A stretch of DNA of 64,000 nucleotides, taken from Hoplostethus atlanticus. Taxonomy: Eukaryota > Chordata > Actinopteri > Trachichthyiformes > Trachichthyidae. Below, piece after piece: positions 11,501 to 24,829 of this stretch; position 1 is the first letter of the stretch, and the number at the start of each line of letters is the position of its first letter. The position numbers and the translations under genes are program-made. Under the pieces are notes generated by a model. The model was not told the DNA's origin. It ran no database searches and was given only the letters and a program-made list of their open reading frames with translations. The stretch covers positions 2,863,501 through 2,927,500 of the forward strand of contig JAXDDX010000052.1 of NCBI GenBank assembly GCA_034670405.1, read 5' to 3'.

Positions 11501-13541
11501 AGCGGACATATCGATCTAACCCGTTTTCTATTCTATGGTAGCATCTAAGGTGGACCTGCAGGGGTTTGTGGACGAGGCCACCGCAGAGCATCTGGAGTGT
11601 GAGCTGCGGCGGGTCAGCACACAGGGCATCCAGATACATTGGCCCGGCCACGGGGCCCAGGACTACGACCACTGGTTCAGCTGCACCCTCAAACACACCC
11701 GGGGCCTGTTCATCGCCACCGGTTACCTCAGACACACCCCTGCCCACCCCCCCTCGGGACAGATGGACTATCTCAGTTGGCCTGCTATCGGCGACAGAGA
11801 CGTTCTCACCACCTCCGGTAACGCAGCCCGCAATGGGATCAGACTGGTTTGAGTTTCAGAAGGCCGATGTGCATGCCAGTAAATTTGGATTGTTTCTTCT
11901 GTGTGTTTCCAGCTGCCATGGTAATCCAAACCCGTTCTCCGACGGTGCGGGCGGCCCTGCAGTCCGAACAGAAGCTCCACTGCCAGTTCGCCGTCGACCA
12001 CAGGGCGCCGAACGTCAACGTGGAGTGGCATTTGCAGCTGCGCGGAGAGCGAAGCAGATTGTTCAGCTACGCCGGCCACTCGGGGCAGGCGACGGGGGCC
12101 GGGGTGAGGCTGAGGGGCCTCGCGGGGGGGGACGCGACACTTTCCCTCCCCCTCGTCAAGATGGCCAGCGAGGGGACGTACGTCTGCTCCGTGTCGGTGC
12201 CTCCACTATTCACCAAAATGGATGTAGCTCTGCATATCGAAGGTGAGTGAGGAGGAGTGTGGTTTATGACACTAGTATTACACGTAGGGTTGGACTGAAA
12301 TATTGATTTGGACTTTTATCATGATGGATATTTATTATCATTATTATTGTTATCCTGGGTTTCAGTGGAGAGTTTTAGTGTCCCATGGTCCAAATGCTGT
12401 TTCAGAGGCTTTTCCACCCTGACAGGAATCAAATTGTGGAGGAAACACTGAATTATTTGTCATTTCGTGGCATGAAAATTTTAAATGTAAAGATATTGAA
12501 TATCGGCACACTTTACCCCCTCCTCACCCCAGATCCTCCACAAGTCTCCCTCAACGTGGATCCGGCCCTGTCTCTGCCGGAGGGCGGCGAGCAGAAGGTG
12601 GTCTGCACGGCGGAGGGCTACTACCCTCTGGACGTGGAGATGGATTGGTATCAGGAGGAACCGGGGGCGTCGGGCCAGCGGGTGGGCGCTCCTCTCCCCA
12701 AGAGGCTACAGAATGTTCTCCTGTCCAGCCACAAGCACAGCCAGGACGGGACCTACTCCCTCTCGGCCTTCTTCTACCTCCAGGCTTCACTCAGGGACTC
12801 GGGGAGACGCTTCACCTGCAGTGTCTCCCATCGCTCCCTCCGCATGCCGATCCGCAAGAGCTTCATCCTGACCGTCGACGGTGAGAGGAGAAGCCAGTTT
12901 AAGACAAGATGAGACTTGGGGCGTTTAAACATAATGCAACAAAAAAAACATTCAATACTTTAATATGTTAAGTGGAAATATATGAATGAGGGTTTGCAAG
13001 TAGGATGTGCAAAATATCAGCAGTATTATAAAACTGTAGATGGAGTTCTTGTTTAGCTTTGTTTACTGAAGTGCAGTACTGTGTGTTGCCACTAAGAGGG
13101 CAGTACAGACACACAGCTGACAACAAACATCCTGTCTATCTGTCTGTCTGATTAGAGCCAAGCAGCTGGATGTTGAACCTCCTCCTGGGCTTCATTGTGG
13201 TCATGGTGCTGGTCTTCCTGTGGGTGATGCTCAGGTACCTGAATTCAGGTGAGTGTCAAGGTTAAAAGGTTCCTCAATGACCCCAGCAAAATAAGGAAAA
13301 GAATAACTTAATTTTAATTTAATATACTAGGAATCATCCCAATTAGATAATGTATGAAAATGACTTGTAATCATAGGTAAGTAATGCAGTAATACAATTA
13401 AATACTTAGTTTAAGAGAGTAATTTGGATTTATTTCTTCCTCAGTGCGAAAAGAATCAATGAAGGTAAGATGATATGAATGCTTTGTTCTGTGTCTTAAA
13501 TTATTTCACTTAAACAATGCCATCAATGCAAATAAAATATT

Positions 13542-13574
<33 letters not shown>

Positions 13575-13596
13575 TGAGCAGAGGAAACCCTACTGA
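8594..13596 (+). CDS. tapasin-family protein (tapasin/TAPBPR-like)
   Basis: Eight phased exons encode 434 residues: 8594-8639, 10797-10973, 11542-11817, 11913-12242, 12533-12880, 13156-13248, 13445-13464 and 13582-13596. In order: signal peptide [16 protein letters not shown]; an N-terminal domain (17-166) with TSWLACQF and HLECELRR cysteines, an NHT glycosylation site at N41 and an extra cysteine in HWFSC; an Ig V domain (167-276) with a KLHCQF...TYVCSV pair; an Ig C1 domain (277-392) with [15 protein letters not shown] and FTCSVSH; one membrane span (about 397-418); and a short cytosolic tail ending KRKPY. Tapasin and TAPBPR hold MHC class I in the ER and edit its peptide. The cysteine-paired V domain is TAPBPR-like, whereas the KXKXX tail recalls the ER-retrieval signal of tapasin. 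Which paralogue this is cannot be settled here. Intron 1 holds a Tc1 element and intron 4 a family B repeat. Confidence 0.9.
8859..10472 (+). mobile_element. Tc1/mariner transposon, full length
   Basis: A 1614-bp element is flanked by TA on both sides (8857-8858 and 10473-10474), the Tc1/mariner target duplication. Its ends are inverted repeats starting CAGCGGGTAAAATAAGTATT. They extend roughly 200 bp imperfectly and include a second AAGTATTGAACAC direct repeat near 9031, an IR/DR layout. It sits in intron 1 of the tapasin-like gene in the same orientation. The transposase reading frame is broken once. Confidence 0.93.
9221..10265 (+). pseudogene. Tc1-type transposase, single frameshift
   Basis: The N-terminal paired-like DNA-binding part begins [19 protein letters not shown]. 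The frame shifts by one extra base at about 9357-9362, inside the linker after IIRKL, and resumes in another frame to the stop at 10265. The catalytic DD34E residues all remain: [16 protein letters not shown] and [10 protein letters not shown] 21-bp in-frame tandem duplication near 9423-9466 doubles the residues RGVKRII. Apart from these two lesions the frame is open, so the copy is fairly young but inactive as read. Confidence 0.9.
10758..10796 (+). repeat. (CT)n microsatellite forming an acceptor tract
   Basis: A (CT)n run, interrupted once by CACT, directly precedes the AG of exon 2 of the tapasin-like gene and supplies its polypyrimidine tract. Confidence 0.85.
11130..11310 (+). mobile_element. 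probable hAT-derived remnant
   Basis: The block starting GGGCAGGGGTCATCAAC and continuing with CAAGGGCTAGAATC resembles the terminal region of hAT-superfamily elements, which often open CAGGGGT. No opposite terminus is recognisable and there is no coding sequence. It lies in intron 2 of the tapasin-like gene. Confidence 0.35.
11340..11425 (+). repeat. dispersed repeat family B, fragment
   Basis: GAAACAGCATTTAGACCATC and ACTCTTCATCGAAACCCAGA match the 3' half of repeat family B seen at 55325-55545. The unit is truncated at its 5' side. Confidence 0.5.
12340..12515 (-). repeat. dispersed repeat family B (tapasin-like intron 4)
   Basis: This is an inverted copy: TATCCTGGGTTTCAGTGGAG, then TGCTGTTTCAGAGGCTTTTC, then GGCATGAAAATTTTAAATG, reaching to about 18 bases before the acceptor of exon 5. 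It is preceded by a short ATT-rich microsatellite, the equivalent of a 3' tail on the other strand. Confidence 0.7.
13543..13572 (+). repeat. (GT)15 tract at the last acceptor of the tapasin-like gene
   Basis: A GT dinucleotide array ends nine bases before the AG of the final exon (13582). It occupies a quarter of the 117-bp intron and takes the place of a normal pyrimidine tract. Length polymorphism here could affect use of this acceptor, as known for the TG tract before an exon of CFTR. Confidence 0.9.
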
Positions 13597-14076
13597 CTGG
13601 CCTTGACCAGAGCGAGTCAAAAGCCAGCAGAGCCAGCCTGCCTCCCTCCTCCCCCTCGATTATCTTCATCTTAGAGTTGATTTTACTTTTTTGGAATTAA
13701 TTTGGGGTTTTTTGGGGTGAATTTGTGTTTCTGTGAAACCGAAAATGTTATTTAAATGGCTGACGATAAAAAAGTGTCACAAGTAACCAGTGTCAAGAGT
13801 TTTATTGGCCTTTTGCGACACAAGCACGTTGGAATTCTTACTCCCGATCATTCCACCAGCACACACTATACAACTGTAAATAACACACTGCATAAAAAAA
13901 GGAGATTTAAAGAATATATACAGACAAGTCCAGTGTTAAAGTGATACAGTGCTAAGTAAGCATTGTGCTCTAAGCATTGATGCTGTTTACAATTGATACA
14001 ATTGGGATGTCTTGCTGCAGCTGATAATGTAATTACTGGTCAACGTGTAATACAATGTCCTTCTCAATGGGTTGAA

Positions 14077-14082
14077 AATAAA
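14077..14082 (+). terminator. candidate polyadenylation signal of the tapasin-like gene
   Basis: AATAAA lies about 480 bases after the stop codon. The presumed 3'UTR (13597-14100) is otherwise unremarkable, with an open frame at 13756-13944 that shows no known protein. Confidence 0.45.
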
Positions 14083-14100
14083 ACAAGCTGATGGATAATG

Positions 14101-14933
14101 TAACAACATCTTCAGACTGATGATTAAAAAAAAAGTCAAAATAATTGTCAAAAATGTTGATGTAATAATGTAATGTAAGTTATGTAATAACTTATATTGA
14201 TAGTGTAGTAATTAAAAACAGTATAATGCAATAATTGTATGTAAGAATGTGCAGTATTAATTACATTATTAAGAAATTATTACAATCAACATTATCTGGC
14301 AGGTTGTTGCAGGAAGGGGTTTTATTGAATTTTTGACCCATTTTTTTATTACATTTTGATAAGTTGATTTGTTCTCCGTCAGCTGTTACATGATCAGTAG
14401 CTACATGCCTTTTTGTGTTTAAAGAAATATCAGTGTCTTCCAGTTTCCATTTCATTTGGGGAGTAACTGCAAAACTGCAATGGAAAACAGAGTGACCTTT
14501 TCTCTTGTCGCTTGTTATCAACTTTCACACACACACGCACACTCACCGTACGTACACAGAAGAAAAATCAAAGCCTCTCGTAAAACCTGTGACAACCCCC
14601 CCGCCCGAGTCTCTGCTTCCCTTCTCTTTTTCTCTCTCTCATCAGAAACACGTACGTGAGGAATATAGAGAAATATCAAAGTCGCCTTGTGAAACACCTC
14701 GAACCCCTCGGTGGTCGTAGACGTCAGCCGTCAGCTTTGAAGCCGACAGACGAAGAGCAACTTTTAGATGGAGTCCATAGAGAGGACAGCTAAGCCAGTC
14801 AGTCAGGTCAGAGTCCATTTACAGGGATAAACAGTGCTTTGCTTAGACCAATACCAGATGTGTGTGTGTGTGTGTGCGTGCGTGTGTGTGTTGCCAGCTC
14901 CCTGTACCCTTGGGGTATCTGTGTGCTGCTGAG

Positions 14934-14974
<41 letters not shown>

Positions 14975-15214
14975 CCCCGGTTTGATCACACGTGTTCAAA
15001 GACAACAAACAGAGTTGAACAGCACTAAAATCTCTCTGGGGGGTAGAGAAGAGAGGAAGACGAGGGAGGAGGAAGAGAGGGAGGGAGAGAGAGAAGAGAG
15101 AGCAAAAGAACAATGAAACATGGGTGAGAGACTTGACTTAATTGATGTTCTTTAATGAAACATGTCACAGCAATGGAGAGAGGAACTCAAATTGGCTTAA
15201 TAACTCACCAACTG

Positions 15215-15246
<32 letters not shown>

Positions 15247-15299
15247 GCAACAATATGTACAGCGCTGGCAGCCCTCACAGGTTTAAATGCAATCAACAT
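14101..15299. other. intergenic, microsatellite-rich
   Basis: No gene is seen. (AC)n and (TG)n tracts occur at about 14524-14550, 14860-14890, 14938-14972 and 15218-15244, with a GA-rich patch at 15040-15110. Confidence 0.6.
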
Positions 15300-15720
15300 T
15301 TAAAGGTGCTCTGTGTATCATTTTTAACCATCAACATCTGATTGTCAAATTAAGAGTGACACCTTGGTATAATTACCTTAAACAAATGAGACCATGGTGG
15401 AGACGACTGGCAGCCTCTATCTCACACCAGTGGTGTTGTTATTGTGTGTTTTTCCAAATCAAGACTACATTTCCCATAAACCCGGTTGCTTCCTGTCCCC
15501 CCTCCCCCTCCTGGCCGTCTTTGTCTTTCCTGAAGAGGATCAACATGTTGAAAGTGATTTCTCCATCTTCCTTTCTCTCCTTCCACCATCTGCCGTTGCC
15601 AGAAACTCTTTAGCTTCAGCTCCGTTAGCGCTGGAAGAACAGCGCCCTCTTGCTGTTTTGTGCCGTAAAGCAATCCAGCAGAATGCCCCATATGGACCAG
15701 CCACTTTCCCCGGTTTCCTA
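15300..15720 (+). repeat. dispersed repeat family A, copy 1
   Basis: This is the longest copy, starting TTTAAAGGTGCTCTGTGTA. Marker blocks are GAGACCATGGTGGAGACGAC, TACATTTCCCATAAACCCGG, GAAGAGGATCAACATGTTG, GCTCCGTTAGCGCTGGAAGA and TTTTGTGCCGTAAAGCAATC. It has no conserved coding frame. Other copies are at 21046-21650 (-), 41838-42090 (-) and 49892-50116 (+). The opening resembles that of common fish MITEs, but no matching far-end terminus was identified. Confidence 0.75.
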
Positions 15721-18227
<2,507 letters not shown>

Positions 18228-18821
18228 AACCAGTTTGTCTGGTGAGGTCAGGTTGCATGGAGTCTCACCAAGCACCGAGTAATAAAAAAACGTATAAATA
18301 CATGCAGCAGCTTGGAAGCGATGAGCTCATATTAAAAACACACGCATGGAGTTTCTGGCCCCCGGCTGTCAGCCAGGCACCGACTATGGAGGTTCTGGGT
18401 TTTCGTGTTGAAACGTTGCAGTTGCACAAGACAGAAAGCAAAATATGATTTATGCGGCTCTCGGCAACCCGACGTTTAAGCGTGTCATTGCATAGCTATG
18501 CAGCTAGCGTCATGAAAACATACGAGGAAAATAGCCGGCTCAGTTCGCAAGGGAATTTCTCCGCTGTGTTTGGTAGTTCGCTGCCAAAAGATTGTGCATT
18601 TATTTGCGTTGTACTTATCACACACACACACATACACATACACACACATACACACACATACACACACAGCTCTCGCAGTTGGATGTCATGCAGTGGGAAT
18701 TGTTTTGACTGCATATTGAGGAAAACAGCATTGTGACACTAAGTGTATTTTTAACTCGTGTTTGTGTTTGCATGGAAACTGAGGTGGATTATCTGTAATT
18801 GATAGTGGTCTTCTGAGATTG

Positions 18822-18993
18822 GTGTGTGTGTGTGTGTGTGTGTGTGTGTTTACGGTGTCTGCCCCAATGCTACCCTTATATGCTTCTCAGTGGATTTTTA
18901 AATGTCTTCCTTGTGTGTCATGCCTCCATATCGGCTGCATCCAGCTGCAAGAGTGATGGCTAACCATGTTCATAGAGCCCACACACACACACA
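18822..18993 (+). repeat. repeat family E: (TG)n-core-(CA)n unit, copy 1
   Basis: A (TG)n tract (18822-18849), a unique core of about 130 bp and a (CA)n tract (18980-18993) form one unit. Core blocks are TGCTTCTCAGTGGA, TTTAAATGTCTTCCTTGTGT, CCTCCATATCGGCTGCATCC and AACCATGTTCATAGAGCCC. The same order occurs inverted at 26720-26963. Confidence 0.75.
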
Positions 18994-21045
18994 CAGTACA
19001 CATTCCAGGGTTGGACCAAAGTGCGACGGATAGTGAGAAGGAGCTGGCATCCACCAAGGGGAAAAGCAATAACTCCGATAAACAGAATCCATAGCGACCA
19101 CGTCCTGCTTTAGAACGTGTTGTTGTTGAGGTGATGAGTAACAGGTCATGAGTTGGTGGGTTTAAGCTGCTTGGTATGTCAGCTGGCTCTAAACTCAGAT
19201 CTTACACTTCGAGTAGACATTAGATCTTTCTGATCTCAAGTGGGAATAAAGGTTTATGTGTGTGCCTATTAGTGATGTACCTTGTATTTCTGAGTTCATT
19301 TTATTCCTGTGGATAATTGGTCAAATGTAGAGATATTTCCACCAGCTACAATGGAGTTTGTCAGCTGAAAATGTTTCATTGATCTAAAACATCAACGGTA
19401 AACATCAGGTTTTGGTGTCAGCCCCTCAGAATCAAAGAGCAAGGGCTTCTTTCTAGACCGAGGTTCAACAATCATACAGGGAGAAATCCATCGGAGAAGA
19501 GGAAGAGATACCAATTTCTCAAGATAGACCAGAATGCAATGCAGGGGGGTGTTATTGCTCTCTTGCTGTACTATGCTATAGTCATTGCTCTCTCCACCTA
19601 CACAAATAATATGGAACAAGTTCAAGCATGTTCTCCAGGGGTTGTCGAAAGGCATTCTGGGAACTGTAGGAAATCACTAAGTAGAACTGGTTGAGTGAAA
19701 GTGGATGCAACATAAAGGTAAATTACAACACTTAACACAAAATAACTCCTGGAATGCATTGAGCATCAAAGATTGATGATGTATCAGTGTATCAGAGTAC
19801 CCGAGGGTGGAATTTTAATTTTAGTACACAGGACAGCATTTATGAAATCGCAAATTTTGTTGCAATTCTAGACTCAACTCATTCTCCCATTACAAGGCTA
19901 TGGCCGGGGGGGAGGGTGGGTGGGGTGAGTGATTGTTCGGGCCCTACCTACACCATAAAATGATAAACTACAACCGCCCCAACCAGGACTTACGACCAGA
20001 AACACATGTATCACAACTGAGTATGTTATTGGCATGAAGCCCATGAAGAAGAAGCAAGGCTGTTCTGAGGACCACAGAAAAACTAGTATACAAAGTCAAA
20101 GCTTAAAATGATACTTAATAGGCATCACAGCACAACACAAAAACAGCAAATAAACCTTCAACAGAGATGCAGTGTCAAACCTTTAAAACAAAGAGTAAAT
20201 AATCCCTCAACCATTCAGTCATCAACCATCCATCAAGTGTCCAGTACTTTTCCCAATTTGGACGGAATTTGTGAACTAACATTATCATAAACATTATCTG
20301 TAAAATAAATAAGCAACAACTGTGTATTACAGACATGACGGATGAAAGCTGAGGTCTGTGTGTTGTACTAACCATTCAGAGTGCAGCGACACAACAATGT
20401 ATTATACTGATCCGGTCCCTCTTGCACCCAACCAACCCCTTTACAAATGTCCAATATGTACTATGTAGACCAAATTGAACATAAGTAAGTGATCATCTTC
20501 GGCTGAGTCACTGTGGGTGTAATGCAATACATGAGCATAAAGTGGGTCCTCTTCTGTTACTTTTGTCCAGCCAAACCCCAACTGTCATTATGTGGTTATG
20601 TAACAACAATCATAGTCCATGGCAGTTAGCTAACATAAAATGCAACATGGCTAGTAGCTCAGCAAGTGTCAAATCATGCTAGCTTGACAGTTGCAAAACT
20701 AAACACCTGTAACTCTATCTTTCTAAGTATCTAGTAAAATGAAACAAAACAGTCACAGCCAAAAATATAATAAAAGAGATTGATAATGTAAGGCAATGTA
20801 AGGTAAGGTAATGTTGGCATTTTAAGCTACTGCTTTACTGTAGTTGCTGTCAGTGTGCAATACTAACTAAAAGAGTTGTAAAACTTGCTAGATAAAATAA
20901 AGATAGATAAAATGATAACACCAAGATACTAAACCTCAGGAACATAACTGAATGCACTTATATTATACTCTCAATGACAAATCCCCAAAAAGTTAAATAA
21001 AAAAAGAAAAAGTGAATTAAAAAAAGAAAAAGTGAATTAGATTTG
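18994..21045. other. intergenic between families E and A
   Basis: No gene is recognised. It contains family C copy 2 (19625-19825), a G-rich patch near 19908-19925 and a run of AT-rich unique sequence to 21045. Confidence 0.5.
19625..19825 (+). repeat. dispersed repeat family C, copy 2
   Basis: It shares GGGGTTGTCGAAAGGCATTC, the TAGGAAATCACTAA block and GAGGGTGGAATTTTAATTTT with the copy in ift20 intron 3, on the same strand. Confidence 0.6.
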
Positions 21046-21650
21046 GAGGGAAATCTGCTGTACTGCTTTACGACACAAAACAGGAAGAGGGCGCTGTTCT
21101 TCCAGTGCTAACAGAGCTAAAGCTTTCGTGAAAGGTAAAATCACTTACAACATGTTGATCCTCTTCAGTAAAGACAAATTCAATTCAATTAAAATCTTTA
21201 TTATCCCACTAGGGGAATTTCAGTTCCCAGACAGGTAAAATTCAAACACATCAAACAAGTATCCACACTCAACGCAAAAACACAACACAGCATCAGAATA
21301 AGATCAATAAAACAGTAAAAACAACACAATATTAAATTAAATATCACATCACAGTTGGATTTGTGTCACAGAGGGTAAATACAAAAAAAAAGTGAATGCT
21401 AAAGCAGCAAGAGTCTTCATCAATTGGTAAAGTATAAACTCCCTCGATAGAGGAAGCTCAGGACCTGTGTAGAATAAATATCTCCAAGCTGGGCCTCTTT
21501 GACAGGAAGTAACAGGGGTTTATGGGAAACAGGAACACTGACACCACTGGCGCGAGATAGAGGCTACCAATCATTTCCACCACGGCCTCATTAGTTTACA
21601 GTAATTACACCAAGGTATCACAGTTAATTTGACAACGATATGTATTGTTG
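21046..21650 (-). repeat. dispersed repeat family A, copy 2, interrupted
   Basis: Inverted copy of family A. It runs from GCTTTACGACACAAAACAGG through AACATGTTGATCCTCTTCAG, is broken at about 21180, and resumes near 21500 with AGGAAGTAACAGGGGTTTAT through to CACCAAGGTATCACAGTTAA. The interruption is a separate element. Confidence 0.7.
21181..21500 (-). mobile_element. insertion inside family A, possible LINE 3' end
   Basis: About 320 bp beginning CAATTCAATTAAAATCTTTA with TTATCCCACTAGGGGAATTT close by. This recalls the 3' ends of fish non-LTR elements, whose tails often contain a TTTATTGTCCC-like block. There is no open frame. Orientation and class are inferences. Confidence 0.35.
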
Positions 21651-23784
21651 GAGAAGATCCTTCCGCATTAGTCTATAATGAGGAATGACGACCCCGAGCT
21701 GTTAGAAAGTTTCCACTGTTCTTACAACAATCCCCATCTGGTCTGTCTACCGGCCATCTGAAAAACATCTATCACTGTATTCTCTTCTAATTATGGACAA
21801 TATTATGGCCCATCCATCTGCGTGCATGTTGTGTGTATGTGTGTGGATAGCTGAGCACCGACATAAAGACGTGCTCTATATATCCTCCTGACAGGAAAAC
21901 CTCCCCAACTCTCTCTCTCCCCTCCCTCCGTTAGAGAAGAAACTCTAAAAATGACTCCCCACCACAAATTTGAGAGATGGTCTTCTCTTTTCCGAGCAGC
22001 ATTTCTCTGCACGCCGCACACTATAATTTAAAAGCAGACGTCCAACTACTACTTAAGTGGAATCCATAGCTGATTTCATGAGTAGGCCGTATTCAGGATG
22101 AATCCATATTGAAAGATGATTTCAATCATCTAAGGGTATGGGGTTCAGAAAAGAGAAAAAACAACAACTGGGTGCGCAGAGTATAGGTAACCCCATCGTA
22201 AACCTTGCTGACACTAGGATTAGGCTCGGTTTTAATTTGTAATGAGGTAGCCAGATGTGTGTGTGTCAGTGTGTGTGTGGTTGGATGTCAGGGTCAGAGT
22301 AGTTCCCCCATGGTGTAACACGGGAAAGGTCAGCAGGACAGTTTCCCAGACAGTTAAACGGCAAGGAGGGAAATACAGCTCTCTCTCTCACACACGCACA
22401 CACACACACACACACACCCCTATCAGCAGTTCCCCGTTATTGCCTCTGGTCTTCTGGTTTACTTCATATGCGTTCATTTACAACTACTCCATTTTGTGAA
22501 CACGTGTGAAAGCTCTGCGCATTTAGACACCTTTCTGAACCGGAGATACTGACTCAGTAATTTAATAGACCCACAAAACCGGATCCCGACTGTGAGAGCG
22601 AGGAAGATGAAACATCTCCCACACGGTAACAGCAGCCTGACACCGCAAAAGGAGGCAACGTCACTGAATCTGCCTTTGAGCATATAATTGAGCAAACACT
22701 TAACACACACACTTTAACACACACATTCCCAAACACTTAAACAGCATATTGACAAAATTAAGCCTTTTTGTAAGGTTAATGTTTCACGCTATTGTAAGCT
22801 ACTGTGTGAGCTATAGGATCTCATTAATAACTGTTGTGTGTTTTGTTCATCTGTTGAGTTAAAGTCGCTTTTGGGCTGAAGTCCACTGTAACAAGTATTA
22901 GCTGTAGGAACTGTAGGCTACTGTAACCTGTTACATTTCATAGAAGGGTAGGTTTCCCCGGTTGTTCGTTAGCCTACTTATTAGCCTGTTTATATTCAGC
23001 TATAATGAGTAAGTAACTTTAAGGAGTGCGGTGCAAAAATGTCAAAAATATATATTTTTAAAAAATATATAAAATATAATATAATAGAAAAATAGTGTGA
23101 CAGCACGGGCACAGTATGGCACACTAGTGCAGTGGAAAAAGCATAATAGTTCCAACGTGCATCAACACAGCATGCAACAGGTGATTAGTGAGGCTAGTTA
23201 GCATGGTAGCAGCTGTAGCACACTGGCTAAACAGCTAGCCACAGGCTAGCAAGATAGCTAATGCTCAGCCAGCCAGTAGCGACTAGATACTCCTCTGCAC
23301 TAACAGCAACAAGTCATGTGAAAGCACCCAACTGAAACGATTACCTGTGATAACCGTGTTCAGTATTAGCAGTAGCTATTAGCACTAAGACGACAGCAGC
23401 TAGAAACATGAATGGAGGAGAAAGGAGAAATCAGCAGAATAATCCACAGCGTCTCATCGTCCTCTAATTCATCTACTTCATATGGTTTTAGCATGACAAA
23501 TAAACATTTCAATTCAAGGGCATAATTAATGGTTTGGTTGGATGTTTGTACGTGTTATGTTGACTGCGTGGCCTTAAGACTCTGAATGTAGCGACTACTT
23601 TTCTTTTCCGCCTGTCACTCTGCCTTAAAAGCCATTGCCAGCCGCAGGTAGGAAGTTTTAAATTGTGTATTGTGTAATGATGGCGAGTAAAAAATCATAT
23701 TGCTTTCAGTGATTGAGTATTAGACTTTAAAGTATTAGATATTCAGCCCAATAGATATTTGGCTCCATATGTTTTTTTGTTAAA
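21651..23784. other. intergenic, no gene recognised
   Basis: Unique, AT-rich sequence with (TG)n and (CA)n tracts at about 22256-22280 and 22390-22418, and a GCTAGC-rich patch at 23190-23290. No exon with a family signature was found. Confidence 0.5.
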
Positions 23785-23992
23785 AGAACGATCAAAGCCA
23801 CGTCGTCTGCACCTGATGCATGATGGGTGTGATCTCCTCCTAGTCTCTCTTCATCAACACGTCAAAAAAGACTCTTGTCCAGTATTTCAAACATCAGGCT
23901 AGCATGTCCTTGATGCATGAAGCACTCATACCACCAAGTTGCACTGGGTCCAGAACGCTGATTCTTTTCACCATGGCCCACTGGGGAAAGAA
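23785..23992 (-). pseudogene. HIPK-like protein kinase fragment, broken
   Basis: Read on the minus strand, one frame gives VKRISVLDP, the next TWWYECFMHQGHASLMFEIL then DKSLF, and a third DVLMKRD and EEITPIMHQ. Joined in this order these resemble the N-lobe to hinge of HIPK/DYRK-type kinases, where a VLDP block precedes a FxxxGHxCLxFExLDxSL hinge. Two frameshifts and at least one stop break it, and no other kinase exons are near. Teleosts carry many HIPK-like genes, so a decayed copy is plausible. The assignment rests on a short stretch. Confidence 0.5.
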
Positions 23993-24684
23993 GACGACAA
24001 TTTAGATGTGGTGATAGAAAGCTAGGTATCAGGTATCAGTTTGTGTTACACATTTTAATAGACCACACCAAATCTGAGCAAGGAAACAAACTTTCACGAG
24101 CATAAACATAAAAAAGAATGTGTTTATAAAGCCACACCCTGCCAGCTGCCTCCCACAAACTAGTCTGGATGTCAACTCAAAACCAAACCACAGGAAGAGG
24201 TACGAGGAATGTTAACTTTCTTTCTTCTTTCTTTCACACCTACATTGTCACTCAGACACCTGTCTTCCGGAGACTATCTGGACCTAAACACCCAGGTTCC
24301 TCAGCAGCGTGACAGTCAAAAAAGTTGTATCCGTTTTCTCATAGATAAATAGACTGAATGACTCGTTAAGATGGATAATGTCAAGACATTTTTTCAATTC
24401 TCCTCTTGGCTTGATAGTGGCTGCGTCAGTGCAGAGAGCGAGACAACTGACTGGACACGGCACATCCAAACTGGGCTCAGTGCCAGATCGCTGTGTGGGA
24501 TCGGGGTCACACACACACGCATGCATGCATGAGTGCGGTGTAAAGACAACACACTCCTGATTTATTGGCTCCCCAGAGGCCTGATAAATCCCAGCCTGAA
24601 TGACCTCACTTCCTAGAAGCACTGCCAGAGGATGGGACCCAAGACACTGGTCTGTGTGTGTGTGTGTGCGCGCGTGTGCGTGTG

Positions 24685-24722
<38 letters not shown>

Positions 24723-24829
24723 CCAAGCCGAGTGTGATGTAAGTTGGTATTTGGAGTGTTTGGGAGGTTCAACCCCTTACTTTTACATTTGTTTGTTTAT
24801 TTGTTTGTTCGTCCACGGATCACGCAGGA
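23993..24829. other. intergenic with (TG)n tract
   Basis: No gene is recognised. A (TG)n tract with GC interruptions lies at 24654-24720 and a short (AC)n with ATGC repeats at 24510-24530. Confidence 0.55.
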
